Source: SHVZ01 sp041906305
Lineage (GTDB): Bacteria > Pseudomonadota > Alphaproteobacteria > SHVZ01
Direction of reading: 5' to 3'
Assembly: GCA_041906305.1 (NCBI GenBank)
Contig: JAYRJL010000010.1
Span: 62,001-126,000 of the forward strand
DNA: 64,000 bases
In this document: in pieces, positions 18,197 through 28,979 of the stretch
Layout of the letters: the number at the start of each line of letters is the position of its first letter
Position numbering within the stretch: the first letter of the stretch is position 1
Position numbers and translations under genes: made by a program
The notes under the pieces: model-generated
What the model was told of the DNA's origin: nothing
Database searches by the model: none
What the model saw: only the letters and a program-made list of their open reading frames with translations

Positions 18197-19602
18197 AGAC
18201 TTCCCGACTTACCGCCGTCCTCGTCGCCCTGATGCTGGCAGGTTGCGCCCGCGGGCCCGCCTACACGACGCCGACGACGCCTGTCGCCGCCGCCTACAAG
18301 GAGACGCCGACGGGCTGGAAGGTCGCCGAGCCCGCCGACACGCTCGACCGCGGCCCGTGGTGGCAGCTGTTCAACGACAAGCTGCTCGACGAGCTCGAGC
18401 GCAAGGTCGAGGTCTCGAACCAGGCCCTGGCCGAGGCCGAGGCACGCTACCGCTCGGCGCGCGCGCTGGTGCGCGAGCAGCGCGCCGCGCTGTTCCCGAC
18501 CGTGGACCTTTCGGGCACCGGCCAGCGCTCGCAGTCCTCGGCCGGCGCCTCCGGCGTGCGGCCACCGGCGCAGAGCAGCTACCGCATCGACATCGGCGCC
18601 ACCTGGGAGCCGGATGTCTGGGGCCGAATCCGCTCGACCGTCACCGCGGCAGAGGCCTCCGCCGAGGCCAGCGCCGCCGATCTCGCCGCCGCCCGCCTCT
18701 CGGCCCAGGGCGAGCTCGCGACCAACTATCTGCAGCTCCGCAACGTCGACTCTCTGATCGCCCTGCTGGTCGCGACCGTCGAGGCTTACGAAGAGGCGCT
18801 CCGCATCACGCAGAACCGCTTCGATGCCGGCATCGCCCCCCGCAGCGACGTCCTGCAGGCCCAGACCCAGCTCGCCAGCGCCCAGGCCGATCTCGAAGGC
18901 CTCGACCGCCAGCGTGCCCAGCTCGAGCATGCGATCGCGGTTCTGATCGGCGAGGCACCGGGCAACTTCTCCCTCGCGGTGGCACTCCAGGTCGACCCCG
19001 TCGTTCCGGTGGTGCCGCCCGGCATCCCCACGCAGCTGCTGCTGCGCCGTCCCGACATCGCCGCGGCCGAGCGCCGGGTCGCCTCGGCCAACGCCTCGAT
19101 CGGCGCGGCCGAGGCCGCGTTCTTCCCCGACTTCACGCTGACCGGCACCACCGGGTTCTCCGGCCCCGAGCTCGGGCGCCTGCTCAGCGCCTCGCAATCG
19201 CTGTGGTCGCTGGGGCTTTCGGTCGCCCAGACGCTCTTCGATGCCGGCGCACGGGATGCGCGCCTCGACCAGGCCAAGGCCGAGTACGATCGCACCGTCG
19301 CCGTCTATCGGCAGACCTCGCTGAGCGCCTTCGGCGACGTCGAGGACCAGCTCGCCGCCGCCCGCGTGCTCGAGCGCCAGTTCGAGCTGCGCCAGCAGGC
19401 CTCCAAGGCGGCAGACGAGGCCGAGCGCCTCGCCATCAACCAGTACCAGGCCGGGCGCCTCGGCTATGCCGACGTGATCATCGCCCAGGTCTCGGCCTTC
19501 AATGCCCGCCGCCAGCTCGCCCAGGTGATCTCCGATCGCCAGACCTCGGCGGTGGCCCTGATCCAGGCGCTCGGCGGCGGCTGGTCGACTTCCGCTAGGT
19601 AG
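18193..19602 (+). CDS. Outer membrane factor lipoprotein (NodT/OprM family)
   Basis: Protein of 469 residues. A lipoprotein signal ends in LMLAGC with lipidated C18. The remainder consists of two repeated outer-membrane-efflux halves with long amphipathic helices. The LRRPDIAAAERRVASANA motif is typical of the NodT/OprM family. It forms the trimeric exit duct for the RND system and, since it is the only such gene in the operon, probably also for the MacAB pump downstream. The start overlaps the previous stop by ATGA. Confidence 0.93.
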   Translation: MKTSRLTAVLVALMLAGCARGPAYTTPTTPVAAAYKETPTGWKVAEPADTLDRGPWWQLFNDKLLDELERKVEVSNQALAEAEARYRSARALVREQRAALFPTVDLSGTGQRSQSSAGASGVRPPAQSSYRIDIGATWEPDVWGRIRSTVTAAEASAEASAADLAAARLSAQGELATNYLQLRNVDSLIALLVATVEAYEEALRITQNRFDAGIAPRSDVLQAQTQLASAQADLEGLDRQRAQLEHAIAVLIGEAPGNFSLAVALQVDPVVPVVPPGIPTQLLLRRPDIAAAERRVASANASIGAAEAAFFPDFTLTGTTGFSGPELGRLLSASQSLWSLGLSVAQTLFDAGARDARLDQAKAEYDRTVAVYRQTSLSAFGDVEDQLAAARVLERQFELRQQASKAADEAERLAINQYQAGRLGYADVIIAQVSAFNARRQLAQVISDRQTSAVALIQALGGGWSTSAR

Positions 19603-19658
19603 ACCGGACGAGCGTTCGTGACTTGCGTTCCGCCCGTCGGAGCGGAAACATCTCGGGC

Positions 19659-20797
19659 ATGGGGAGCCGCAAGAGGTGGACGACGTTCGGCATCATGGCC
19701 GCCGCCGCCGTCGGCTGCGCCTGGTGGCTGTACTCCGCCCGCGCCGACACGCGACCGTCCTATCGGATCCATACGATCGCCCTAGGCAGCGTCGAGAACA
19801 CGGTCTCGGCGGTGGGCACGCTGCAGCCGCTCAACTACGTCGACGTCGGCACCCAGGTTTCCGGGCAGCTCAGGAAGATCTACGTCGACAACGGCGACAA
19901 GGTTAAGGAAGGTCAGCTCATCGCGCTGATCGACCCCACCGTCTACGAGGCACGGGTCGCCGCCTCGGAAGCGCAGCTCCTCAACTACCGCGCCCAGATC
20001 GCCGACAAGCAGGTCCAGCTCGAGCTCGCGCGCATCCAGTTCGAACGCCAGCGCCGGCTCGTCGCGGATCGCGCGACCAGCCAGGAAGCGTTCGAGATCG
20101 CCGACACGCAGCGGAAGTCCCTGGGTGCCCAGATCGCCGTGCTCGAGGCCCAGGTCAAGCAGACGGAATCGACGCTGAAGGCCGACCGGGCCAACCTCAG
20201 CTACACCAGCATCTACGCGCCGATGGCGGGAACGGTGGTCGACATCGTCGCGCGCCAGGGCGGCACGCTGAACGCCAACCAGCAGGCCCCGATCGTCCTC
20301 CGGATCGCCGACCTCGACACCATGACGGTGAAGTCGCAGGTCTCGGAGGCCGACGTGCCGAAGCTGAGCGTCGACATGCCCGCCTACTTCACCACGCTCG
20401 GCCAGCCCGACCGGCGGCGCCAGGGAAAGCTGCGCCAGATCCTGCCGACGCCGGAGGTGGTCAACAACGTCGTGCTCTATTCGGCGCTCTTCGACGTCGA
20501 AAACCCGACGCACGACCTGCTGCCCCAGATGAGCGCGCAGGTCTTCTTCGTGGTGGGACAGGTTCGCGACGTGCCGGTGGTGCCGATGTCGGCGCTGAAG
20601 CCGGTACCGCGCACACCCGGCCGCTACGTCGCGCGCGTGCTCGACACGGCGGGCTTTGCCGAACGCCAGATCGAGATCGGCGTCACCGACCGGGTCATCG
20701 GCGAGATCAGGTCCGGGCTCGCCGCCGGCGACGAGATCGTCCTCGACAGCGGCCCGGCGGCGCGCGGCCCGAGCGGCTGGTTCAGGCTGCCGCGCCT

Positions 20798-20801
<4 letters not shown>
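19659..20801 (+). CDS. macA: MacA-type periplasmic adaptor
   Basis: Protein of 380 residues from the ATG at 19659; a TTG at 19623 would add 12 unlikely residues. N-terminal anchor about 6-25, then lipoyl half (VGTQVSGQLRKIYVDNGDKV), a long coiled-coil hairpin (about 95-165), the second lipoyl half (YTSIYAPMAGTVVDIVARQG) and beta-barrel. MacA stimulates MacB ATPase and links it to the outer membrane channel. The gene follows the outer membrane factor by 56 bases and overlaps macB (GTGA), which identifies it as MacA rather than a second RND adaptor. Confidence 0.9.
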
Positions 20802-22789
<1,988 letters not shown>

Positions 22790-22793
22790 GGCC

Positions 22794-23549
22794 TCAGCTG
22801 CGGCCGCCGTCGACCGAGATGATCTGGCCGGTGATCCAGCTCGCCTGGTCGGATGCGAGCCACAGAACTGCGTTGGCGATGTCCTCCGGCTTGCCGAGGC
22901 GACGCGTGTGCGTGTTCTCGACCAGCCGCTTCTGGCCCTCTGGCCCGTAGCTGTCCCACTGCTTCTGGGTCGAAGGGTTCGAGATCACGAAGCCGGGCGC
23001 CACGCTGTTGACGGTGATGCCGTGCGGCGCCAGCTCCCATGAGAGCTGGCGGGTGATGCCGACCACCGCGTGCTTGGCCGCGGCATAGCCCTGGATGCCG
23101 GTCAGGCTCGGGCGAAGGCCGGCGCCCGACGAGATCGTGACGACGCGGCCCTTCTTCTGGCGCTTCATCACCGGGGCAACCGCCTGGATGCACCAGAAGG
23201 CGCTGTCGGCGTTCGCCTCGAACAGCACGTGCCACTTCTCTTCGTCGATCTCTTCGATCGGCCGGTTGACCTGGCCGCGGACGCCGCCCGCCGCCATCGC
23301 CAGGATGTCGATGCCGCCCTCGGCCTCGGCGATCTTCGCCATGGTCGCGTGCACGGCGGCGCGATCCGCGAGATCGAGCGAGGCCGTTCCGACGGCGCCC
23401 GCCGCGGTCGCGCCCTTGAGGCCCTCTGGATCGAGATCGAGCGCGTGGACGCGGGCGCCCGATCGAGCGAAGGCCTGAACGATGCCGCGGCCGATGCCTT
23501 GGGCGGCGCCGGTGACGACTACGCGGCGGCCGGTGAAGTCGAGCTGCAT
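22794..23549 (-). CDS. SDR family NAD(P)-dependent oxidoreductase
   Basis: Protein of 251 residues, classical short-chain dehydrogenase. The cofactor loop is TGAAQGIG (13-20), with an acidic residue after beta-2 (ALDLD) suggesting NAD preference. Catalytic residues S140/S141, Y155 and K159 are present (YAAAKH). The C-terminus ends in ISVDGGRS, as usual. The substrate is unknown. It overlaps the 3' end of the ketopantoate-reductase-like gene by 31 bases and is the last gene of a three-gene unit with that gene and a creatininase-family amidohydrolase. Confidence 0.88.
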   Translation of the reverse strand: MQLDFTGRRVVVTGAAQGIGRGIVQAFARSGARVHALDLDPEGLKGATAAGAVGTASLDLADRAAVHATMAKIAEAEGGIDILAMAAGGVRGQVNRPIEEIDEEKWHVLFEANADSAFWCIQAVAPVMKRQKKGRVVTISSGAGLRPSLTGIQGYAAAKHAVVGITRQLSWELAPHGITVNSVAPGFVISNPSTQKQWDSYGPEGQKRLVENTHTRRLGKPEDIANAVLWLASDQASWITGQIISVDGGRS

Positions 23550-24559
23550 GTGTCGAGCAACCTGTCCAGAGTTTCCCAGGATTGTTGGCGGCGGCCGTCC
23601 TCGACGTCATGGATCAGCTCGACCAGCCGGTCGATCACCGGCGTCGTCATGCCCATCTCGCGGGCGATGACGGAGACGACGGCGATCTGAGAGTCGACCT
23701 CGGTCTTGCGCTTGCGCACCGCGAGGTCGCGCCAGACGCCGGAGTGGGTCTTGGCGCCGTGGCGGTTGAACTCGGCCATGTCCGCGACCGACTTCCGCGC
23801 GGCCGCTTCCGGCGCCCCCGGCATGTAGGCCATCGGGTCGTAGCCGTTGAAGCCGAGAGGCTTCACGCCGCGCCTAGCCGCGACCGCCACCACCTCGCGC
23901 GCAAGCCGGTCGAAGACCGGGAAGTGTCGCTTGGATTCGAAATTCTCGGTCATCGAGCCCATGGTCAGCGCGGTCGCGAACAGCTGCGCGCCGTAACCCA
24001 GCTTGCCCCAGAGATAGCCCCAGATGTTGTCGGTCACGACCGTGTTCGGCTCGAGGATCGAGAAGAGCCGGTGCATCTCCTGGAGCCTCGGCGTGGTCGT
24101 GCCGTCGAGCTCGCCGAGCGCGATGAAGCCGCGGTTGCCGTAGAGGATCCGTCCCGGCCCGTGCCAGTCGGCGCCGAAATTGACGAAGCAGCCCATCGTC
24201 CGCTTCTCACCGGCGATCTTCGAGATCGCGATCTCGTTGAGGCCGTTCTGAGCCGAGACGATGACGCCGTCGGCCGCGAGATGCGGCAGCAGCGCGCCGG
24301 TCGCGGCCTCGGTGTGATGCGCCTTCACCGCAAGGATGATGCGATCGAAGGTGCCCTTCACCTCGGCCGGCGTCGCGGCCTTGACCTTCTGGCGGAAGGT
24401 CTCGACGGGTCCTTCGATCGAGAGACCGTCGGCGTTCATCGCCTTGACGTGATCCTCGACGATGTCGACCAGCAGCACGTCCTCGCCTGCGCGGGCGAGG
24501 TATGCGCCGAGCGTGCCGCCGATGGCGCCCGCGCCCCAGATGACGATCGGCGTGCTCAT
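23519..24559 (-). CDS. 2-dehydropantoate 2-reductase-like protein (ApbA/PanE family)
   Basis: Protein of 346 residues from the ATG at 24559, which overlaps the creatininase stop (ATGA). The N-terminus carries the NADPH loop GAGAIGG (9-15). The C-terminal helical domain has the WGKL segment where this family places its catalytic lysine. Length is somewhat above PanE (about 300), and the operon has no pantothenate genes. The family includes many reductases acting on other 2-oxo acids, so I do not assign pantothenate synthesis. A related step on a product of the adjacent amidohydrolase is possible. Confidence 0.8.
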   Translation of the reverse strand: MSTPIVIWGAGAIGGTLGAYLARAGEDVLLVDIVEDHVKAMNADGLSIEGPVETFRQKVKAATPAEVKGTFDRIILAVKAHHTEAATGALLPHLAADGVIVSAQNGLNEIAISKIAGEKRTMGCFVNFGADWHGPGRILYGNRGFIALGELDGTTTPRLQEMHRLFSILEPNTVVTDNIWGYLWGKLGYGAQLFATALTMGSMTENFESKRHFPVFDRLAREVVAVAARRGVKPLGFNGYDPMAYMPGAPEAAARKSVADMAEFNRHGAKTHSGVWRDLAVRKRKTEVDSQIAVVSVIAREMGMTTPVIDRLVELIHDVEDGRRQQSWETLDRLLDTCSSTSPAAA

Positions 24560-25260
24560 TCCCAGACGCTCCCGGCCATCAAGGCGCGCGTCTCCGCGAC
24601 CGCGACCTCCCAGATCGCCTGCATCTCCTTGTCGTCGCGCTGGTAGTAGCCGCCATAGTTGCCGTCGCCGATGACCTGGCGGACGCCTTCGGGCCCGCGG
24701 TCCTTGATCTTGGACATGTCGACCATGGGCTTGCGCTGGGTCGGCATCTCGACGCCCGGAAGCCGGGTCCAGGTGAAGTTCTCGAGCCACGACGCGTGCG
24801 TCGCGATCGGGTCGATCTCCAGCACCTTCTTCCAGGTCTTCGGCGCGTTGTACCAGTTGTGGAAGCGCGCCCGCGTACCCGGGTGGTCGCTCATCCATTC
24901 CATCGTCACCGCCATCGCCGGCGAGTTGCCGCCGTGGCCGTTGACGATCAGCACGCGGCGGAAGCCGGTCTTGTAGAGGCTCTCGAGCAGGTCGCGGATC
25001 AGCGCCATGTAGGTCGACGCCCTGACCGACATCGTGCCGGGGAACGACAGGTAGTAGGGCGTGATGCCGTAGGGGAGGACCGGGAAGACCGGGATGCCGA
25101 GCGGCTCGGCCGCCTCGACCGACACGCGCTCCGACAGGATCGCGTCGACCGAGAGGCTCAGATAGCCATGCTGTTCGGTCGAGCCGATGGGCAGCACGCA
25201 GCGATCGTCGTGCTTGAGGTAGGCCTCGACCATCGACCAGTTGGCATCGCTGATCCGCAT
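24556..25260 (-). CDS. Creatininase family amidohydrolase (canonical metal site)
   Basis: Protein of 234 residues. I chose the ATG at 25260 because GGGAGG sits four to five bases upstream; an ATG six codons earlier lacks such a site. The metal-binding motif is intact: E29 and H31 (GSTEQHG), D39, then the conserved NGHGGNS element. The family hydrolyses cyclic or linear amides such as creatinine and formamides in the cytoplasm. It leads a minus-strand unit with a ketopantoate-reductase-like enzyme and an SDR, divergent from a peptide-binding protein gene, suggesting catabolism of an imported amide. Confidence 0.85.
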   Translation of the reverse strand: MRISDANWSMVEAYLKHDDRCVLPIGSTEQHGYLSLSVDAILSERVSVEAAEPLGIPVFPVLPYGITPYYLSFPGTMSVRASTYMALIRDLLESLYKTGFRRVLIVNGHGGNSPAMAVTMEWMSDHPGTRARFHNWYNAPKTWKKVLEIDPIATHASWLENFTWTRLPGVEMPTQRKPMVDMSKIKDRGPEGVRQVIGDGNYGGYYQRDDKEMQAIWEVAVAETRALMAGSVWE

Positions 25261-25375
25261 GCCACCTCCCTTCAACATCCGTTCAGGCGGGCAACGCTAC
25301 GCTGCCGCGCGCCCTCAACGCCAGAGCGAGTTTCCGCCTGCCGGAACAGGTGCATTTCGGTAGACAGCCCCCCTC

Positions 25376-25401
25376 TTGCCGATAAGATAAGTTTTGCCGA
25401 T
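25376..25401 (+). repeat. Direct repeat TTGCCGAT, 18-base period, in the ABC promoter region
   Basis: TTGCCGAT occurs at 25376-25383 and 25394-25401, start to start 18 bases, flanking AAGATAAGTT. It lies 76 bases before the binding-protein ATG in the divergent intergenic region. Two half-sites on nearly the same helix face could bind a regulator. This is suggestive only. Confidence 0.3.
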
Positions 25402-25476
25402 CCGAGAAATCGCCCGGTTCAACGGGCCCGCATTGGTCTCGTCGCCTTCCCGAAAAATCAACTCCTGGAGGCTTCC

Positions 25477-27021
25477 ATGACGACGTACCGCTTGCCGCTT
25501 TCCGCCGGTCTCATCGTTGCCATGGCGCTCGCTTCGGGCACCGCGCTCGCCCAGAAGAAGGGCGGCGACATGGTGATGGCACAGCCTGCCGGCACCAATA
25601 CGCTCGACCCGCATTTCACCGCCTCGGCTGCCGCGCGCAACATGATGCTCGGCATGTACGAGACGCTGATGGTGATCGACGAGAACACAGCGCCGATCCC
25701 GCATCTCGCGGAGAAGGTCTCCGTCGCCGAGGACGGCCTCACCTACACCTTCGCGCTCCGCAAGGGGGTCAAGTTCCACACCGGCAAGGAGATGACCTCC
25801 GCCGACGTGAAGGCCTCGTTCGACCGCTTCGGGCAGCTGAGCCCGGAGAAGACGACGATGGCCTCGGTCGAGCGGATCGACACGCCGGATCCCTACACCG
25901 TCGTCTTCAAGATGAAGGCGCTCGACACCTCGTTCCTCGACCGCCTGGCTTCGCCAGCCTCGCCGACGACGATCATCCCGGCCGAGGAAGCCTCGAAGCC
26001 GGTCAACAAGACCAGCCACATCTCGACCGGCCCCTACCAGTTCGTCGAGTGGGAGCCCGACACCCACCTGAAGCTGAAGCGCTTCGACGGCTACGCCGCC
26101 GCGCCGGGGAAGGCCGCGGACGGTCTCGGCGGCAAGAAGACCGCCTATTTCGACACGGTGACCGTCCGCATCATCCGCGAGGCATCGGCGCGCGTCGCCG
26201 CGCTCGAGGCCGGGCAGGTCCACTACATCGAGGACGTGCCGGTGCCCTCGGCGCAGCGGCTCTCTAGCAACGCCAAGCTCAAGGTGGTCGACCTCCTGCC
26301 GGCCGCCCAGCCGGTGATGCTGATCAACTCGGTACAGGCACCGACCAACAACGTGAAGCTCCGCCAGGCGATGCAGGCGGCGGTCGACATGAAGGAGGTC
26401 ATGACCGCGGCGACCGACGGCAACTTCAAGCTCAACCACTCCTTCGTCTACCCGAACAACCCGTACTTCAACGACGCGGGCAAGCCCTACTACAACGTCA
26501 ACGACGCCAAGAAGGCGAAGCAGCTGCTGGCCGAGTCCGGATACAAGGGTGAGCCGATCGTCATGCTCACCAACAAGGACTACCAGTACATGTACAAGTC
26601 CGCGCTGGTGATGACCGAGCAGCTGAAGGACATCGGCGTCAACATCAAGCTCGAGGTGCTGGACTGGCCGACCATGGCCGACCTTTCGCGCAAGCGCGAA
26701 GGCTGGAACATGGCCGCCTCGGGCCTGGCGATCCAGCCTTTCGTCGGTCCCTACAGCTACATGAAGCTGTTCTGGGGCTCGACCCACATCGCCTTCGCCG
26801 ACAAGGATCCGGTGCTCGAGGAGGCCTGGACCAAGTTCAACAAGTCGCTCAAGCTCGAGGACCGCAAGGCCGCGTGGACGCAGATCGAGGGCCGCATGGC
26901 CGACCAGGTCTATGTCTTCAAGCTCGGCGATTCCGGCAACAAGCTCGCCATGGTGAAGAACCTCGGCGGCTTCAAGCCCTATGCCGGCGCGGTCCGCATG
27001 TGGGACGTCTGGTTCGAGTAG
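25477..27021 (+). CDS. Peptide/nickel-type ABC substrate-binding protein (family 5), set 1
   Basis: Protein of 514 residues. The ATG at 25477 follows GGAGG and begins a clear signal peptide (cleavage near ALAQ at 26); the longer open frame upstream is antisense to the creatininase gene. The mature part has the family-5 features: YTFALRKGVKFHTG near the N-terminus, then STGPYQFVEW. It captures di- or oligopeptide-like solutes in the periplasm for the permeases at 27084 and 28028. It is closely similar in layout to the protein at 30044 (both begin QKKGG after the signal), implying duplication. Confidence 0.92.
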   Translation: MTTYRLPLSAGLIVAMALASGTALAQKKGGDMVMAQPAGTNTLDPHFTASAAARNMMLGMYETLMVIDENTAPIPHLAEKVSVAEDGLTYTFALRKGVKFHTGKEMTSADVKASFDRFGQLSPEKTTMASVERIDTPDPYTVVFKMKALDTSFLDRLASPASPTTIIPAEEASKPVNKTSHISTGPYQFVEWEPDTHLKLKRFDGYAAAPGKAADGLGGKKTAYFDTVTVRIIREASARVAALEAGQVHYIEDVPVPSAQRLSSNAKLKVVDLLPAAQPVMLINSVQAPTNNVKLRQAMQAAVDMKEVMTAATDGNFKLNHSFVYPNNPYFNDAGKPYYNVNDAKKAKQLLAESGYKGEPIVMLTNKDYQYMYKSALVMTEQLKDIGVNIKLEVLDWPTMADLSRKREGWNMAASGLAIQPFVGPYSYMKLFWGSTHIAFADKDPVLEEAWTKFNKSLKLEDRKAAWTQIEGRMADQVYVFKLGDSGNKLAMVKNLGGFKPYAGAVRMWDVWFE

Positions 27022-27028
27022 CCGACAT

Positions 27029-27072
27029 GGCCGCGGCGCCCGCTTGAGGACGCCGCGGCCGCTCTCGGGAGC
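27029..27072 (+). promoter_or_regulatory. Two hairpins between binding protein and permease genes, set 1
   Basis: GGCCGCGGCG (27029-27038) pairs perfectly with CGCCGCGGCC (27051-27060), then GCTC/GAGC (27061-27072) forms a second short stem followed by GTTCTTTCC. Such structures after a binding-protein gene commonly stabilise its mRNA or reduce read-through into the permease genes, so the binding protein is made in excess. Confidence 0.55.
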
Positions 27073-27083
27073 GTTCTTTCCAG

Positions 27084-28028
27084 ATGGGTGCGTTCATCGT
27101 CCGCCGGCTGCTGGTGACCATCGTCGTCCTGCTGCTGGTGAGCCTCATTTCCTTCTCGATCATGCAGATGGTGCCCGGCGACCCGGCGGTGGTCATGGCC
27201 GGGCTCGCGGCGACGGCCGACCAGATCGAGGAGATTCGCAGGCAGTTCGGCCTCGACCAGCCCTTTCACGTCCAGCTGGTCCGCTGGTACGCCGGCATCG
27301 CCGTCGGCGACATGGGACAGTCGATGACCCTCGGCCGCTCCGTCGGCCAGGCGCTGATCGAGCGTCTGCCGGCGACGATCGGCTTGGCGCTCGTCGCCTT
27401 CGCCATGACCATCGTCCTCGGGCTCGGCGCCGGCATCCTGGCCGCGATCCGCCAGAACACCTGGATCGACCAGCTGGTCATGACTCTGGCGGTGATCGGC
27501 GTCTCGGTGCCGTCCTTCTGGCTGGGATTGATCCTGATCATCGTCTTCGCCGTCTCCTTCGACCTGCTGCCGGCCGGCGGCTACGTCGCCTTCGCCCAGA
27601 GCCCGCGCGACTGGCTTGTGAGCCTGTTGCTGCCGGCCTTCTCGCTGGCGCTCCTGCAGGTGGGGCTGCTCGCCCGCATCACCCGCTCGGCGATGGTCGA
27701 GACACTGCGGCAGGATTTCGTCCGCACCGCCCGGGCCAAGGGGCTGCCCGCCTGGATGGTGATCTGCAAGCACGCGCTGATGAACGTCATGGTGATGGTG
27801 ATCACGATCATCGGCATCATCTTCAGCCTGATGCTGTCCGGATCGGTGGTGATCGAGACCGTGTTCTCGATCCCCGGGCTCGGCCGGCTCATGGCCAGCG
27901 CGATCCTGACGCGCGACTATCCCCTGATCCAGGGCGGCCTGCTGATGACGGCGGCGATGTTCGTGCTGATCAACCTCGTGGTCGACGTGCTCTACGCCTA
28001 CGTCGACCCGCGCATCCGGTACGACTGA
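27084..28028 (+). CDS. Peptide ABC transporter permease, DppB type, set 1
   Basis: Protein of 314 residues with six membrane helices. It begins with the MGAFIVRRLLVTI motif of DppB/OppB and has the PGDPA motif near residue 32 and the cytoplasmic EAA-like loop (RTARAKGLP) that docks the ATPase. It forms half of the membrane channel with the next gene, which its stop overlaps (TGATG). Extensive identity to the permease at 31688 is visible by eye, including equal length. Confidence 0.92.
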   Translation: MGAFIVRRLLVTIVVLLLVSLISFSIMQMVPGDPAVVMAGLAATADQIEEIRRQFGLDQPFHVQLVRWYAGIAVGDMGQSMTLGRSVGQALIERLPATIGLALVAFAMTIVLGLGAGILAAIRQNTWIDQLVMTLAVIGVSVPSFWLGLILIIVFAVSFDLLPAGGYVAFAQSPRDWLVSLLLPAFSLALLQVGLLARITRSAMVETLRQDFVRTARAKGLPAWMVICKHALMNVMVMVITIIGIIFSLMLSGSVVIETVFSIPGLGRLMASAILTRDYPLIQGGLLMTAAMFVLINLVVDVLYAYVDPRIRYD

Positions 28029-28891
28029 TGAACGTAGCTTCCGCCGCTCCGCTGCAAAGGGCGCCCTGGCGACGCTACCTCCGCCATCCGCTCTTCGTCA
28101 CCGGCGCGATCCTCTGCCTGTCCATCGTCCTGCTCGCGGTCTTCGCCGACCTCATCACGACGCGTGCGCCCGAGCGCACGCGGATCAGCCAAGCCTTCGC
28201 GCCGCCTGGCGCGTCCTACCTGATGGGGGCCGACAATCTGGGACGCGACGTCTGGAGCCGCGTCGCCTTCGGGTCCCGCGTCTCGATCCTGATCGGCCTC
28301 GCCACGGTGGTTCTCGCCGGCGCAGCCGGCACGCTGATCGGCCTGCTGTCCGGCTACTACCGGAACCTCGACGAGCCCCTGATGCGAGCGATGGATGCGC
28401 TGATGTCGTTTCCGGCGATCCTGCTCGCCGTCGCCATCACCGCCGCGCTCGGCCCATCGGCGACCAATGCGGTGATCGCGCTCACCGTCGTCTATGCGCC
28501 GCGCACCGCGCGCATCGTCCGTGCTTCGACGCTGGTGCTGCGCGAGATGGACTTCGTCGCCGGCGCGCGCGCGGCCGGCGCCACAGACGCCCGCATCCTG
28601 CTCCGCCACCTGCTGCCGAACTGCCTGGGACCTCTCGTCGTCCAGCTCACCTTCGTCTTCGCCTACGCGGTCCTGTCCGAAGCCGCCTTGAGCTTCCTCG
28701 GCATGGGCCCGCCCCCGCCGGCACCGACCTGGGGCAACATCATCGCCGACGGCCGCGACTACCTGCGCGAAGCCGCCTGGATCTGCCTGTTCCCGGGACT
28801 TGCGATCTCGATCACCGTGCTCGGCCTCAACCTGCTCGGCGACGGGCTTCGGGACCTGCTCGATCCCCGCATGAAGATCCAGGAGTCGTGA
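28028..28891 (+). CDS. Peptide ABC transporter permease, DppC type, set 1
   Basis: Protein of 287 residues from the ATG that overlaps the previous stop. It has six helices, the DppC N-terminal landmark GADNLGRDVWSR and the EAA loop (AARAAGATDARIL). It ends with LDPRMK as usual for DppC. No ATPase gene follows; the next gene is a dehydrogenase. The set therefore needs an ATPase from elsewhere, possibly the one at 33529 or a paralog outside the window. Confidence 0.9.
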   Translation: MNVASAAPLQRAPWRRYLRHPLFVTGAILCLSIVLLAVFADLITTRAPERTRISQAFAPPGASYLMGADNLGRDVWSRVAFGSRVSILIGLATVVLAGAAGTLIGLLSGYYRNLDEPLMRAMDALMSFPAILLAVAITAALGPSATNAVIALTVVYAPRTARIVRASTLVLREMDFVAGARAAGATDARILLRHLLPNCLGPLVVQLTFVFAYAVLSEAALSFLGMGPPPPAPTWGNIIADGRDYLREAAWICLFPGLAISITVLGLNLLGDGLRDLLDPRMKIQES

Positions 28892-28979
28892 AGGCCCAGG
28901 AAGCCTGTAGCCGGCCTCGCCATCCGCGGCCGCCTGCGCTTAGATACGCTCCCCGTCGCCGCTTCAGGTGCTCCCGCGC

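Noticed and set aside
22794..24559. Pantothenate synthesis role for the ketopantoate-reductase-like gene
   Set aside because: No panB or panC is present and the operon partners are catabolic, so the panE name was not assigned.
24556..25260. Mycofactocin maturation protease (MftE), a creatininase-family member
   Set aside because: No precursor peptide, radical SAM maturase or other mft gene lies nearby.
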